Source of the DNA: Episyrphus balteatus
Lineage: Eukaryota > Arthropoda > Insecta > Diptera > Syrphidae
Assembly: GCF_945859705.1 (NCBI RefSeq)
Contig: NC_079136.1
Location: forward strand, 129,615,027 to 129,679,026
Length of the DNA stretch: 64,000 nt
Direction of reading: 5' to 3'
Shown: piece by piece, positions 14,462-27,379 of the stretch
Layout of the letters: the number at the start of each line of letters is the position of its first letter
Numbering within the stretch: the first letter of the stretch is position 1
Notes under the pieces: model-generated
The model's database searches: none
Seen by the model: only the letters and a program-made list of their open reading frames with translations
What the model was told of the DNA's origin: nothing
Translations under genes and position numbers: made by a program

Positions 14462-17400
14462 TTTATTTTCAAACTTATTTATTTTTCAAAGTATCAAAAG
14501 TCACTCGCCACTCTATTAATTAGTATTGTATTTTAAACTGACATTATTATTATAAAAATTTGAGTTAACAACTTCCTTATTGAATTCTCTTAATTTGACC
14601 CTGAAATTTTCTAAAAAAAAAAAATTACTGTAAGTTATTGCATTTATTTTTTTGAATAAACAAAAACCTCAAAACACATCAAGCTACTTTTGTTTATTAA
14701 ATAAGCAATTTAAAGCAATATTGCCATAGTAGAGTCTCAAAAACAGAAGCGCCATTTAGCATGAAGCTTTTACAGCCTCCAAATTTTTTTTTTTTGTTTT
14801 TGTTTGTAAAACATAACAAATGTTTTATCTGACTCACTCAATATTTCAATAGAAAAGCAAAATCTTTTCTAGTAAAGATATACAAAAAAAAAACAAATTT
14901 TTTAAAATGCTCTAGCTTCTGAATGCAGTAGCTAACACTCTTCTATATCATAGGTACAAACCCCTCTTCCTTCTTGAAATAGAAGAAAAAAATTGTTTAT
15001 TTTAAATGTTTATTTAGTTTTTTTTTTTTTCTTGAATTTTTATCGTATCGGCAAAAGCTAAAAGACGAACGACCTCAGTTGCTATGCTGTGAGTCTGACG
15101 ATCTCGCTTATGTATAAAAAAAAAAAAACACCATAAAATTTTATTTATTCAATCTTAGAGTTTTTTTTTCTTGTGTGTTTTTCTTTTATTGTTTTTTTTT
15201 TATTGAATTTTTGTTTTGTTAGCCACAGGCGTGCCTGACCTACACCAGACTCTAGACTTATGCGTTTCGAGTTTTTTTTATTTGAATTGAAACCACTTTA
15301 CCATTTGGCACGTTCGACACGCGACTGAAGCTACTAAATATACGGGTAGGACGATGACTATTACGACGAACGTACGCTATCGCGGTCAAATGAAGCATAC
15401 TTTCATCGTAAAATAAAAAAATATACGCTTCACTATATTGGCGGTCGTAAATTTTAAATTGTTTATTTTTTTCAAAACTGATTAAATTTGATATTAAGAA
15501 GAAAAAAAAATACCATAAAAATAGTTGTAGGCTTTTTGTTGAAAGCTTCGTATGGTAATTGATATAAAATGTAGGAGATTTGTTTTTTTTTTTTATTAGG
15601 ATAGTTGAAACTAGTATGAAACTATTACAATAAAAAAGCTGAAAGGGTGCTACGTATCTAGGGATTTTTAAAAAATGTATGTAATGTTTTTCATTCATTA
15701 GAAATTTATTAAGATACAGATGTTTGGCAACAGAGAAACAAAATGAATGTTTTTTTTTATAAGTCTTTAAAAATAATAAACTTAACAGATTTTAACGAAA
15801 ACTTTGGAGAAACGTCTTAGTAGCCGTAAAATTAAAACTTAGTAAACCGTTAAAAAAAAAAATTGCATTTTCCGCCGTTTTAGTATTCTTAATTTTAAAA
15901 TAAGAAATTAAATTATTTTTCGACAATTACATATTTTCAAATATTAATTTTTTGAAAGGGATGCATGAATTTTCTTTAAATTTTATTCTCATATGGTTAA
16001 AAATATGTTTTTTTTTTCATATCTGTTGTTTTCGAAATTTTAAAAACACTTAAAATCGAAAAGTATTTAAATTTAAAAAAGTTTAACTTATAAAAGGTAC
16101 AATTTTTTTTTAATGACCTGCTAACATAGGAACTCCAAATGTATATTTTCAAGGTTTTACCAAACATTGCCAACGAAACAAATCTTTTGCTGCCAGTTAT
16201 AAGGCCTTTAACAATCTTTAATCCATCTATGTTAGTGATAAAGTTCACTAGCACATCACAGCTGGACATTGAGCATTCAAATAGAAATCAAACTTTAAAA
16301 AAAACCAACAAGAAGGAATATTGCAAAAAAAAATTATAATTTTTTCAAAAACTAACAAAAAGAAATAAAAGTAATAATGATGATTGAACGGTGTGACGCG
16401 ATGATGGTGCCATACAACATTAAGTATGCCTCTTATTAATATGTGCTATGGTATATTTATGTGCAGTTGAATGTGAATAGGTTATGTTTTTTTTTTGCAC
16501 AAGCTTAAAGACAACAATTATATTGGCAGGCGTGACAATGATTGATTGACTTTAAGTTGACTCTTTATAAAATTTTAGAGCGAAATTATATATAAAATTG
16601 ATTGAAGAGGGTAAAGCAAAAATAAAGGAATTTTTAATGGGTTTTTAGTTAATGTGCAGAGGACACAAAAAAAAAAGAAAGTTATCCCAATTTTGTTAAG
16701 GAATGAAAGCATAGTTTTTGTTAAAATAAAAAAACAAAAATTAATGATATAAAACACTAAAACAGGAGCCAAAGCAAAAAAACACTTTCACTTATTTTTT
16801 TTTTTTTTTAATATTTATTCGAGTAAAAGGGCCAAATATGGTTCACCAGTCATATCTTTTTGCTTATAAAACAGAAAGAAATGAAAGTTTTAATAATGTC
16901 ATAGGATCACTACTAAACAAAAGAATAAAACAAAGTTGAGGGTAATATGGACCACCTTGTTTTAAGAAAAGGAACAAAACTAGCATAAACAGTACAAAGA
17001 TCGCAGCTCCAAATCTAATTAAAAGTTGCTACACTAAGGTAAATTATCACCATCTTCATTGTTGTTTGTTTAAATTGAGAAAATGTGGTGGTCCACAATA
17101 GCCCATATGGACCACAATTAATCTATCAAAAAAAAAAAAAATACATACGTCAAGGCGAAATATATTGCAATTATTATCGCAGTTCGATTTGTAGATTTTT
17201 TTCGCTAAACATTTTAATTTCAATACCAAAAGCAAATCAAATAAAAACATATTTAACATTCATCAATTTTAATTGATATCATGTTTACAATATTTAAGCC
17301 TTAAATCGACCATTTTTTTTTATATAATTTTATTAATCAAGTATGTTTACTATTTTTTTTTTCTGTTTAAATAATGCAAATTAATTCCCACATATGATGC

Positions 17401-20400
17401 ATTTTAATGATTCACTTAATCGCATTTGCAAAATGAATAAACAAAAAAAGAAATCCTTCTGTTGACTTAGTATATCCTTTCTGCACGTTTATCTGTCAAC
17501 ATATCAAATTTTTAATTTAAATACATATATAAATCTATAATAAAATAAAATAAAACAATTCATCAAAATATAAAAATATATATATATATTTTAAATTAAA
17601 TAATTTCAACGGTTTCCATTTCGGAAAAAAAGGTAAAATAAAAAAAAAAATTCCCACATACGAATATTACACACACTCAAATGGATAAATGAATACACAA
17701 AAAAAGAGGAAGAGAATCCCCTATGGGACTCTATAATTTGATTTCATTCCTGACTTTTATTTATATAAACGGTCGGATGGAGTGTTGTTTTTAGTTCACA
17801 AACTACAGTGCATTGCAATTCTCGCCCCAAGGATAAATTTGCTAATTAAAAGTTTTAATTCTCTTCACAAAAAAAAAAAAAAAAATCACCAACCCTCTAC
17901 CCCCAATATTCAACCACATACTAACCAACAACTCTCATTTGATGCTCTGCATGTTGAGTGCACTCTTAAACCCTAGGGTGGATAACTCAGTCCAATTTTT
18001 TTTTAATTTCAAATGTGCTGCAAACTTTATTTCTATAATCCTTTTTGGATCCTGACTCTAGTCATCCTCCTGACACAAACTGACTGGAATAACCGCCATT
18101 GTTAGTTTTTTTTTTTTTTTTTTTTTAGAAACTATTTTTTTTTTATTTCCACTGAATTGAAATAAAAGTTTCTATTCAACATCAGTGCGAGGCATAAAAT
18201 GTCAATAGAGAGTAAGAGAAAAGAGTACCTAGGTTGTCAGGATGATATTCAAACATCAAAAACAACTTTCTCTCTCATTGAATTCTCAAACTATGTATAC
18301 CTAATGATGATGAACTCTCAACCCAAAGCCACTTTGAGTAGGAGTAGAATAATATAAAAAAAACTTTTCGTGTAAATGAAATAGAAAAAAGAAAAAAAAT
18401 GTTTGAGCCTAATTAACGGTATAAATTCTGTCAGGCTCAGGATATTTTATGAATATTATTTTCAGGACCTTTTAGAGTTCTCTTCTAGTTGATGAATTTT
18501 TGATTTGGTTGCTGTGTGTGTCTAATTAAAGACTATAACACGATAAGGAAGAAAGAGGATAAGTACCTTGGGTATATAAGGTTGGTAGTTTAAATTTATT
18601 TCTGAGCACGTATTCAAATGAGGACAAGAGGTTTAATATCTATGAATCAAGTTGGTTCATAGTTCAAGTTTTTTGGTTACTTTGCAAAGTAATTATATAC
18701 TTTAAGTAACATACAAGATTCTCCAGTAAAAATTCTATAGATAACCCACTTTTTAATTCTTGTACACTATTTTACATACCTTTTAGTTGGAATCCAGGTA
18801 CGCCTAAAATAACAAATTCTACTAAAAAAGTCATAAAAAGTTTTGTTTTTTATAAAAATTAGTTAGAAAATTGATTTTTTTGCATTTCACCGTCACGTAC
18901 AGACAAATTCACTGTCTTCTTGAGGCAAATTTAATTAATGTTCATAATTCAGACTTTCTCATTTATTGATTGTATTTTTAATCATTCATTTTCAACAAAC
19001 ACAACTAAATTTCAAATCTTTACTAACTTTAACAAACAATAAAAACGTCACGTACAGACATGTAAAGTCAACCAAGAAATTTTATTGATATCAAAGAGTT
19101 AATGTTTAAGAAAATCTATAAAATTTGGTACATTTTCTGACATAAATACAAAAAACTCACGTAAAATATATATAAACTTATGAAATTGTAAACTGTCACG
19201 TACAGAAATATCGTCCTCTCAATTGTTTCAAACCAGAATACGAACAAATAAAATTAAGATGTTGTTTCTATCAGGAGTTCCCTATTTGTTCTTATTAACA
19301 AAATCCAAAGCAACAAAATAATTTTCCACTATCTTTGCCAGACAGGCAAATATATTCCAAAATTAAAGTGTGAATAAGTCTTCCTAAATTTCTTTTATTT
19401 TCCTTGATAAAGTTAGAATGAAACTTCTTGTCTTGAAAGTTGTATATTTTTTCTGTAAAACACAAGTAAAAAAAAAGAAATTGCTTTAGCAAGTGACAAA
19501 AGTTTGTTTATAAATAAAAAAAAAAAAAAAACTGTGCACATAGTCTGATCTACATGTAGGTATAGTCAGTTTCCTTCTTTCCTTGAAAATCCTTTTATTC
19601 TGCCACATTACACTTCAGGAAGATGAACAAAATAAAGAAAACAAAAAAATAAAAAAAAAAAAACGAATTTTGTGCTGAAAAGTCCTTAGGAAAATTGATT
19701 TTTTTTTTGTTTTTTCTTTTCATTTTACTTGAGGTATCTGTCTTAGTAATAAAGAAACTGATGGCTTTTTAGATTGAAAATGTGCTTGCTACATTGCAAG
19801 TAATCAAAGGACTTAAAATTTGTGAAATAGTTTCTAGAAATGAAACTGTATCAGTAAAAGTCGTGTAGGAAAAGTTTTAAATATTTTTAAAATTCAAGTT
19901 AAATTATAAATTGTGTGTGCGTGTCACTCGAAACTTTTTTTGTAAATGAAAAACTTAAAAATGTGTTTGGATTTATCTTTTTTCCAATTATTTTAGCTGG
20001 TTTTTGACTTAGTTGTTTGTTTTAGTGTCACCCCAAGTAAATACAAATTCAATTTTAATCCATTTTTTCGTGTAGGTATATTAATTGAACGACGAATTGT
20101 TTTAATCTTTTTTCTCGTTTATTTGTTTTACGGTGTTAAACATAAACTATATCAAATGCCTGTTTATTCCAATAATAACATTTTTAAATAATAAACTGAA
20201 TAAAAAAATGGAGTGACAACTCAGGAGCGTTTGTTTTAATTGGTCGATACAAATCAACTTTTTTTTTCTGAAATTGAAGAAGATTAAAAAAAATATTTTC
20301 GTCAATAATACAATTTTTTCCAATTAAGTTTTTCTTTTCTCCAATTTGTATCGACTGAATCCAATTACTTTATCATTTTAATCTCAACCTAAAACCCAGC

Positions 20401-20820
20401 GCTAAAAACACGTGTTTCAATTCCTCCCTTACAAAGAGTTTCTATTTTTCCTAAGTTTTAACCAAAACCATTTATTCCAAGAAAAAACCTAAACTATGGC
20501 TTCATACTAACATCCCCCACTCCCTTTTCTCACCATACCTACAAAAAAAAAAAAAAAAAAACTCCTTACAAATGTCCTTCGATTAAAGTGTGTGTCAAAG
20601 TGAATTCATTTTCAATGGTCAACAAAAACCTCACTGCTCTACCAACTGCTCTATTCTCTATTCAAATTACAGACGAAGCATTTTCTCCAAAAAGGCACAA
20701 AAGCTTTCTCCTTTCGAATATTAATGTTCCAACAAATCATTTCTCCATTACAACACACAAACTAAATATAGTAGCCTTTCAAACGGACACACATAACAAC
20801 ACAGAAAAAAAAAGTTGAAT
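14462..20820. other. AT-rich spacer, no gene seen
   Basis: A slightly CpG-richer patch lies at 15230-15440. The long minus frame over it (15258-15698) shows no domain and is rich in residues coded by A/T runs. A GTGGTCCA/TGGACCAC hairpin is at about 17089-17116. A (TA)n tract is near 17577-17590. Confidence 0.5.
18891..19212 (+). repeat. 13-bp motif GTCACGTACAGAM repeated three times about 150 bp apart
   Basis: GTCACGTACAGA occurs at about 18892, 19047 and 19195 in the same orientation, spaced 155 and 148 bp. The sequence between copies is not obviously similar. It could be the surviving core of an old satellite or a set of protein-binding sites. Confidence 0.7.
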
Positions 20821-20841
20821 CCTAAAGAAAATTGCTCATGA

Positions 20842-21027
20842 ATGACTAAAGTGGCCAACCGAAGCCACAACAGTGGAAGCAGTCTTTCGTCCTTAATGGC
20901 CTATTCCAAGCCATTTGATGGGCTCTGCTGCTGCTGTTTCTCTGATGTGCGTCCAAAAGGCAATTTACTTGTATACTATATAGTTTTAATACTCGCTGTT
21001 GCTTATTTTGCTATTAAATTTTATTAG
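20842..21027 (+). CDS. Candidate small ORF: 61-aa peptide with a Cys run and a C-terminal membrane segment
   Basis: I do not recognise this as a known family. The frame opens with ATG directly after an in-frame stop and ends at TAG, giving 61 residues. Residues 1-28 are polar and Ser-rich. Residues 29-32 are four consecutive Cys. Residues 42-57 form a hydrophobic stretch (LLVYYIVLILAVAYFAIK) that could be a tail anchor. Many codons end in C or G (gcc, aac, agc, cac, ctc, tgc), unlike the AT-rich surroundings. The start context is poor (TGA before ATG) and a short upstream ATG frame (20838-20849) overlaps it. The frame could equally be part of an exon, or chance inside a complex noncoding patch. 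The patch as a whole (20820-21480) is less AT-rich than its flanks. No splice sites or poly(A) signal tie it to a transcript. Confidence 0.25.
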   Translation: MTKVANRSHNSGSSLSSLMAYSKPFDGLCCCCFSDVRPKGNLLVYYIVLILAVAYFAIKFY

Positions 21028-22339
21028 ATGACATTTGAAATGGCGATCGATAATTCAATTGTGCTGACCAATTGCCTTTTACATACACACACACTAAGAA
21101 TTTATAAAGTGCTCCTTTTTGTGTGCTAAGTTGGGAAACACAACTCGAAAGACAATCCTTCAAAAAGGAACCACATTTGCTATTCGGGGCCAACATTGCC
21201 AATAATGGCAATTTTCTTTCCTTTAACCAAGCAATTTCCTCCCCTCCCTCTTCATCACTCTTTTTCTGTATATTGACCACCATTTAATTTATTTCTTCTT
21301 CGTTTTCTGCCACCACACACAAGCGAGTCCTTTTGTCCTTTCTCTTTTGCCATTTGGAATTTCTCATATCCGGTAGAAGTGATGTATAAAAAATATATAC
21401 ATATATAAACGAGGGCTGGAGGGTGCTTTTGCTTGCATAATAACGTATGTTTCGTTGTTGTCGTCGTCATCTTCATTTCCTGTATACCAAGTCGGCTAGG
21501 ACTTGTAATATTTTATAATTGGACGTTAGCAACAAGTCTTCAAGCATTCTCTTTATAAAAATGTAAATTCTTGAGCAATTTACAACGAAATAGTTGTTTT
21601 ATTATTCGACAAGTATTTGCGTGTTATTTTTTTTTTTTTTTCATTCTAAAAAAAAGAAAGGTCTTCAGGAAGTAATGTGCTATATCGTCAGGTTAGGTTT
21701 TTATGTGCTGTCAGAAAAATTCATAGTAACCTGTGGCCCTTGCTACCATACCAAAAATATTGTAAAAATAAATAGGCCAAAATTAGTTTTAGAAAAAACA
21801 AAAAAACATTTTCCTAATTTTTTTTTACAAACCCAAAACATAACCCTTAGCTTGACTAAGCAAATTCAAAAAATTTGATATGTAAAGGTTGTGTTACACT
21901 CTCAAATAAAGAAGACAGTAGAGCACTGAGCAGGGCATGACATGTCAAAAAGAATGACAGGCAAAAATACTACCCGAGGAAAAAACAAAAATTCTACGAA
22001 ACTGAGAAAAAAAAATTACGGAACAAGCTGTCAATAAATTTTAAATGAAATAAACTTTGATTGAAGCCGTAATGGATGTCTTTTTTTCCTTGTAATTTCT
22101 CAAATAGAAAAATAAAATGGAGCATGTCAAAAATTACTAATAATAAAAACGAAGAGAAATTTAGATTTCGTGGAATAATTTGTTTGAATTCTTGAGTAAG
22201 GTTTAATTTTATTAAAGAGACTTAAACAATTTGTTAGTAGTTAGAAATATGTCAGAGTTAAAAATATCTGTCACGCAAGGTCTTGAGTAAGGTGGTAAGA
22301 GATCGCCGAGCGTAAAAGAATATACCAATCGACGAAAAC

Positions 22340-22720
22340 AGCCACATGATATTGACGAACTTGGAAAAACGTAGATTACACGAAATTGTTCGTAGAAATT
22401 TCGGAAGAAGTTGCTTATATAAGGTTTCCATAAGAAAAGAGGTTCCAAAAATCTATTTGCGGATGACCATAGTCAATCAAGTAACAACAATGTTCAAATA
22501 CCCAGCAGAAGTTATCGAAGAGTTTATCAAAATTTTGGTGTGCACCAGGGAAGCATCTTGAGGCCTCTGCTTTTTATTATAGTTTTTGATTTTCTCCTTA
22601 GAAGTAGGCTGGCGTATCCAAACTAAATAAGGTATTTTCGGCTGATGGTAAAGCTGTCATTGCAGTGAGATCTCAACTTATGGCAAGATGCGTATTAAAG
22701 AATTGGACATAAGCACGAAA
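22340..22720 (+). pseudogene. Broken non-LTR retrotransposon reverse transcriptase fragment
   Basis: The fragment belongs to a LINE-type reverse transcriptase. At 22534-22623 the frame reads FGVHQGSILRPLLFIIVFDF, the conserved VHQGS.LSPLLF block that precedes the catalytic site. About 12 codons later, in another frame (22635-22709), comes FSADGKAVIAVRSQLMARC. This fits the catalytic F/YADD block followed by the usual VIxA...L segment, with the second Asp changed to Gly. Upstream, 22346-22536 has an open frame ending in YPAEVIEEFIK, where the preceding RT region should sit. The two frames are offset by a frameshift, with stops at 22624 and 22710, so the copy is inactive. The flanks carry no recognisable ends, so this is a fragment. 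The clade is not assigned. The motifs are seen; the family identity is established knowledge. Confidence 0.8.
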
Positions 22721-22729
22721 AATACAAAA

Positions 22730-24580
22730 TAGACCAATACTTTTAGAAAGCCCGAACTCACTTTTTCAAAACAACGTCCATGTTCCTGTTCATCTTCAAT
22801 AGAAATACTTTGTCAACACGAAGTTTTATTTAAATAAGATACATATTTTTCAAATTAAGAAGGTCCTTTCCAAAATGATAACATTTTTTTTTTACAGTAA
22901 ACATTCGCCATTCTCTTCTACCTTAGTCATTTGCCTAGTAAAGATTAAACAAACAATAATTTACTAGGGTAATGTTTGCTAACAAACAAAATTTTGGGTA
23001 ATTCTTTATGAATTATAATCCAAGAACGTGTTTTGAAATTGCAAATATGTAATGATAAAAAAAAATACACATGCCCTACATGTAGATAGTGTACCACAAG
23101 GGTCTCATAAAAAATAAATACCTACTCTAGTTATTTTGGGTTAAAATTGTATACCTTCTTCTTGATCCTATAGTTTGAGAAGTAATGTTGTGTGAGGAAT
23201 AGTATAAAAAAAAATATAAATGACAAAAAATTTGAGTGAAAAAGTTAATTCTTATCTAAAACTACATTAGGAGAAATTGGTAACAATGGGCGTTTTTTTT
23301 TACGAACACTAATCATTTTCAAACAACACCATCTTCCAGACTATATCAACCCAAAAATGTTAACCTTTTCACAAAAGACACTGGTTTGAGTGATATGCTT
23401 GCTTAGGTAAAAAAAAAAAATTGGCACTGAACAAGAAAGTAATAAAAATTTAAAAATGTAAAAAAATGGTAATAAAAAAAGCAATTTAAACATAAAAAAG
23501 CAACTTTTTTCTTCTCTCTAATTCATTTTAATATTCAAGAGCCAACGAGTCAATTCTATATAGACCCATGCAAAAAGGTTAAGTGAGTAGCGAATTTTAT
23601 TTGCAAGTCATAAAATTATTCTTTTATATTCCATGAAGAAGCCAAATGATGCATGAATTAAGATTTTATACGTTTCATTGAATTCCTTTGATAGGCAATT
23701 AATCAGACAGGATCTATTCCAACCATTAATAAAGATTCTATGTTAAAATTTATGCCAATTTTTCAAGGACTTTCAAAGTGAATTTTTTTAAGTACCTAAA
23801 TCTAAATTTCCAACATTTTTTTGTTAAAATCTAATAAGGATTATAATGTGATTTAGACTTTTCTTATATGTATTTAAAAACTCATCCATTTTGGGTGTCA
23901 AAATTTAAAGGTCAACATTAACAGTAGAAAATTTGTTAAACAAACAGAAACTCATCAGTATTATCGATCCGATTATTTAAATGGTTATTATTGTATTAAT
24001 ATGAATAGTCAATGACTTTACTTCCATCAATTCAAATGAATATACCATAAATCTATAGTTAAAGTACCTCGCATATTAAATTGAACTTAAAGTTTGCATA
24101 AGTTTCACTTTAATTGTTTGAGTGCAAAAAACCATGAAATTTCATTATTAACTTTAATTTTTTTTTTCCAAGTTTTTTTTTTTTTTTTTTTTTGTATGAA
24201 ACAAAAATATATAATAATTTTTTGTTGAACAATAAAACTGACATTTTAAAATTAATGGCTAATTTCGCGCTTCATTAGTACACAATAATTTTGCAATAAA
24301 ACAAAAAAAGAAAGCTTAGATGACTACTTCTTTTGTTGTTTTTATTGTATTCACCATTCACAGAAGGATATTGATATAATTTTAAGTGTTTTTTTTGGTA
24401 TTTAAAGAATTAATGTTAAACTTCTTCTTTTTCGACGATTGTCAAGATCGCAAATGCTGTTGCTAACGTCCGACTTGTTTTGCGTTAAGTTGTCATTATG
24501 TAGAATTCGCAGGGTATGAATCCGCGATTCTGTTGAAGATTGTATTAAGACAGAATTTAGACACTTCATAAAACAAATTT
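22730..24580. other. AT-rich spacer, no gene seen
   Basis: No repeats with definable ends and no coding signal. Confidence 0.5.
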
Positions 24581-24582
24581 GC

Positions 24583-25100
24583 GTGAAAGGGTGTTCTTTT
24601 CGTTGAGGAAATAAATTCTTTAATTAGTTCCAAAGCCAAAGATTCGTTATGAATTTAATTGTAAATCGTTCTTTTTGTAGTGGAAACTAAAATTAAAATG
24701 AGTCTCTAGGTGAAAGGTTGTTTTTTGAGTTAAAAGATGAAATACAAAAAAAAAAAAAAGTGCGTTAGAAATCTCTTCATTTCCTTTGTTTTAAAAAGAA
24801 AACCACTCTTTTATATTAAATAATTGTCTGGCCTCCATAGATTCTTAAAATGTTACATTATTATAAGATTTCAATCGGGTACTATATTTTACACTATTTC
24901 TTGCCAATAATTACTTTTGTTTCCTTCGACCAAAAAAAAAACACCCTTTCATCCAAAGGTTTATTTTATTTTTGGTTCTGATGACAAATTGAATGTATAC
25001 TAAATTTCTTAGACGCATTACAGAAATCATTGGCTTTTAAAAACTATTTACAGAATTATTGATTCCCGCCTTGAAAAAAACACCCTTTTATCCAAAATTA
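24583..25100. repeat. Inverted set of four GTGAAAGGGTGTT-like motifs
   Basis: GTGAAAGGGTGTTCTTTT (24583) and GTGAAAGGTTGTTTTTT (about 24710) are on the plus strand. Their counterparts AACACCCTTTCATCC (about 24940) and AACACCCTTTTATCC (about 25078) are inverted. The pairs are about 127 and 138 bp apart, which resembles a foldback element with duplicated ends. No target duplication was found. Confidence 0.5.
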
Positions 25101-26329
25101 TTTTATAGACCCTCCTGGTCCTTCATTCTTATTCCAAAAAAAAACTTTTTGTCAAGTTTCAGGGGGTAAAAATCTTTTTTAATTTATTGATTTTTTGTGT
25201 TAAATCACCTTCACTAATTTACATTTCAGTCCGAAGATAATTATAGATTTCTATTAGAAAAGTTTTTAAAATAACAAAACTATTCTATATTATTTTTTTG
25301 TATTTATTTGAAAACTTTTTTTATTTGTTTTAATAAATTCATCTCTTTTCCTTTATTGCATTTCTATAATATAAAAGTACTATAAATCATTATAATTTTT
25401 GTTTTTATCTTTTGTTACAGATCGCACAAATGCAGGGAATAAAGTATTAAACATGTATTAAAAAATGTAAGTTAAAAAAAAAAATAACTTTATTTTATAT
25501 AATATTTTTTTGTTTCCATTTTCAATTTCCCTTCCTTTTTATTATTCAAAAAGAATAAAATACACAAAATTATTTCAAATTGTAAAATCGGACAGAGAAT
25601 ATAATATCGATAAATAATTTCCGCTTGAATGGCGCTCGCTGGCTATGGCTACCTACTACGACGACCAGGAGCTATTTTGTGAGAATTTGCAATTAATTTT
25701 ACTTTAGTAAATTGGCCATTTAATAAATACAAATTTTTTTTTTTTTACCTTCCCGTTCTCTCTCCTCCTGTGTGTGTGTGTGTGCTATAATGGTCATGTG
25801 GAATAAGAGTGAGGATAATATAAAGTATAGGGAGTTTTTGAATTAACTATAAATATTTGGTAGGAGTGGGAAATTGAACACAGTGTTCAATTTAAAAAAA
25901 AAAAGTGATTGGGAGGAGAAAGGAGAATTATTGTTGATTTATATTGAATATTTTATTCATGACAAAAAAGAAAAAAAAAAAAAACAGAAAAATTAAACTA
26001 AAAGGGACAAACGTTCTGTGATGGTATTTTTATTTTTTTTTTGTTTTTATTACATTTGTCCTTAATAAAAGTAGTGCTATGGTTTTTTTTTGTAATGAGG
26101 ATGATAAATTATTATTTATGAATTGATTTTGATTCTCTAGTTTTATAGCGGAAATTGAGTATGTAAAAGGTTGTTGAGGAAATAATTTATTGGTCTCTGA
26201 ATTTATATTTTTATTATATAGAACAAGTGGTCACTGTTTTTATAATATTAATTTTTTTATTTTTATTGATTTATTTTTTTTTTCTTTTTTGGAAAACATA
26301 AAAAAATAAAGTTTCTCTAATTTTAAAGA
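25101..26329. other. AT-rich spacer with a (TG)n tract
   Basis: A (GT)n microsatellite lies at 25770-25784. Otherwise only A/T-rich sequence is present. Confidence 0.5.
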
Positions 26330-27119
26330 TTTTCATTGGGCAAAATAAGGGAAAATTTAAAACTTGATATTTTTACGGAATTTCATAAGTGGTGCAAAAA
26401 AAAAATAATATCAGTTTTTATAAATAATTAAATACCGTTTTAAATGAACTTTTACAAAAAACTAAGTATGCCATTTTATTTCTTGTATAAAAAGGAATTT
26501 TTAGAAAAAAATTTTCGAAAATCGTTAGAGCCGTTTTTTTTTAAAAATAATTTTTTATATATAAAAATTTTCTAACATTTTTCAAAAAAATGTTGGTATG
26601 CCATTTTGAAGAAGAAATTAATTTACACATGAAAACGGAATTTCAAAATTTTTCACCAACCCGTTTTCAAAAAATTGATTTTTCAAAAAAAAAATTTGAA
26701 ATATTTTTTAAAAATCCAAAAACGTGGTTTTTGAAAATTTCTAAATTTTTTCAAATATTGATTATTAAAACGTTTCTGTATAAAAATTTTGGTCGAAATC
26801 TGTTATGTCGTTTACTAGGAATTCGTAAATCAAAAAAACCGTTCTATGGCAGGTACCGTTAATAACGGTACAAAAAATATTTTTTTTATTTTTAAAGAAA
26901 GCTTTTATGTGTTACACTACACACAAAAATTTTAATCAAAATCGTTAGAGCCGTTTTTGAAAAAAATTAACTTTTCTATTTCCGTTATATGACAGGTACC
27001 GTTAGTTTTGGTCCTAAAAAAAAAATTTCAATTTTTCCTCTAGGGAATCACCCAAAACTGTTAACTACAAAGTTTGAAGAAAATCGCCCTATTAGTTTAG
27101 GCGGTAGCTCGAGGTACAC

Positions 27120-27164
<45 letters not shown>

Positions 27165-27290
27165 ATTGCCGGACCCACTTTTTTGGCATTCTCCACCATC
27201 GTAATGTCTGGTAAAATTGTTATCTCGAGTTCGATTTTTTTTACGAATCCTAAACTTGCCCTATAGTACCTATATCGCAAGTAAAAAGAA
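26330..27290 (-). mobile_element. Dispersed (CAGA)n-bearing repeat, mini-me/DINE-like, long copy
   Basis: Read on the minus strand it begins at about 27288 with TTACTTGCGATATAGG, then TATAGGGCAAGT, then CATTACGATGGTGGAGAATG, then AAAAAGTGGGTCC and a (GTCT)n tract. The same order of blocks occurs at 62868-63437. Downstream it has two blocks with CGGCTCTAACGATTTT and a duplicated GGTACCGTTA block. An internal tract followed by a conserved core resembles the (GTCY)n-bearing mini-me and DINE-1/Helentron-associated elements of flies. That link is inference. There is no coding capacity. The lower boundary is approximate. Confidence 0.7.
27121..27164. repeat. (CAGA)11 microsatellite inside the dispersed repeat
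   Basis: Eleven perfect CAGA units between the CTCGAGGTACACA flank and AATTGCCGGACCCAC. Confidence 0.97.
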
Positions 27291-27367
27291 AAAGAGGCTG
27301 TTGAACTGGTGCCAAAAAAATTTGTATGGATTTATTTTTTTATTTAATATTCGTGTAAAAAAAATTT

Positions 27368-27374
27368 AAAAAAA
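27368..27374 (-). terminator. Pol III terminator of the tRNA-Lys gene
   Basis: Seven consecutive T on the minus strand, starting five bases after the discriminator base. Four or more T are enough for RNA polymerase III to stop, and further T runs follow. Confidence 0.85.
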
Positions 27375-27379
27375 GTTGC

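Noticed and set aside
15258..15698. 146-aa minus-strand open frame, the longest in the window
   Set aside because: The residues reflect AT-rich sequence, and there is no recognisable domain, signal peptide or neighbouring exon.
26989..27280. ORFs with TDRQTDRQ or LSVCLSVC repeats on both strands
   Set aside because: They are translations of the (CAGA)n microsatellite.
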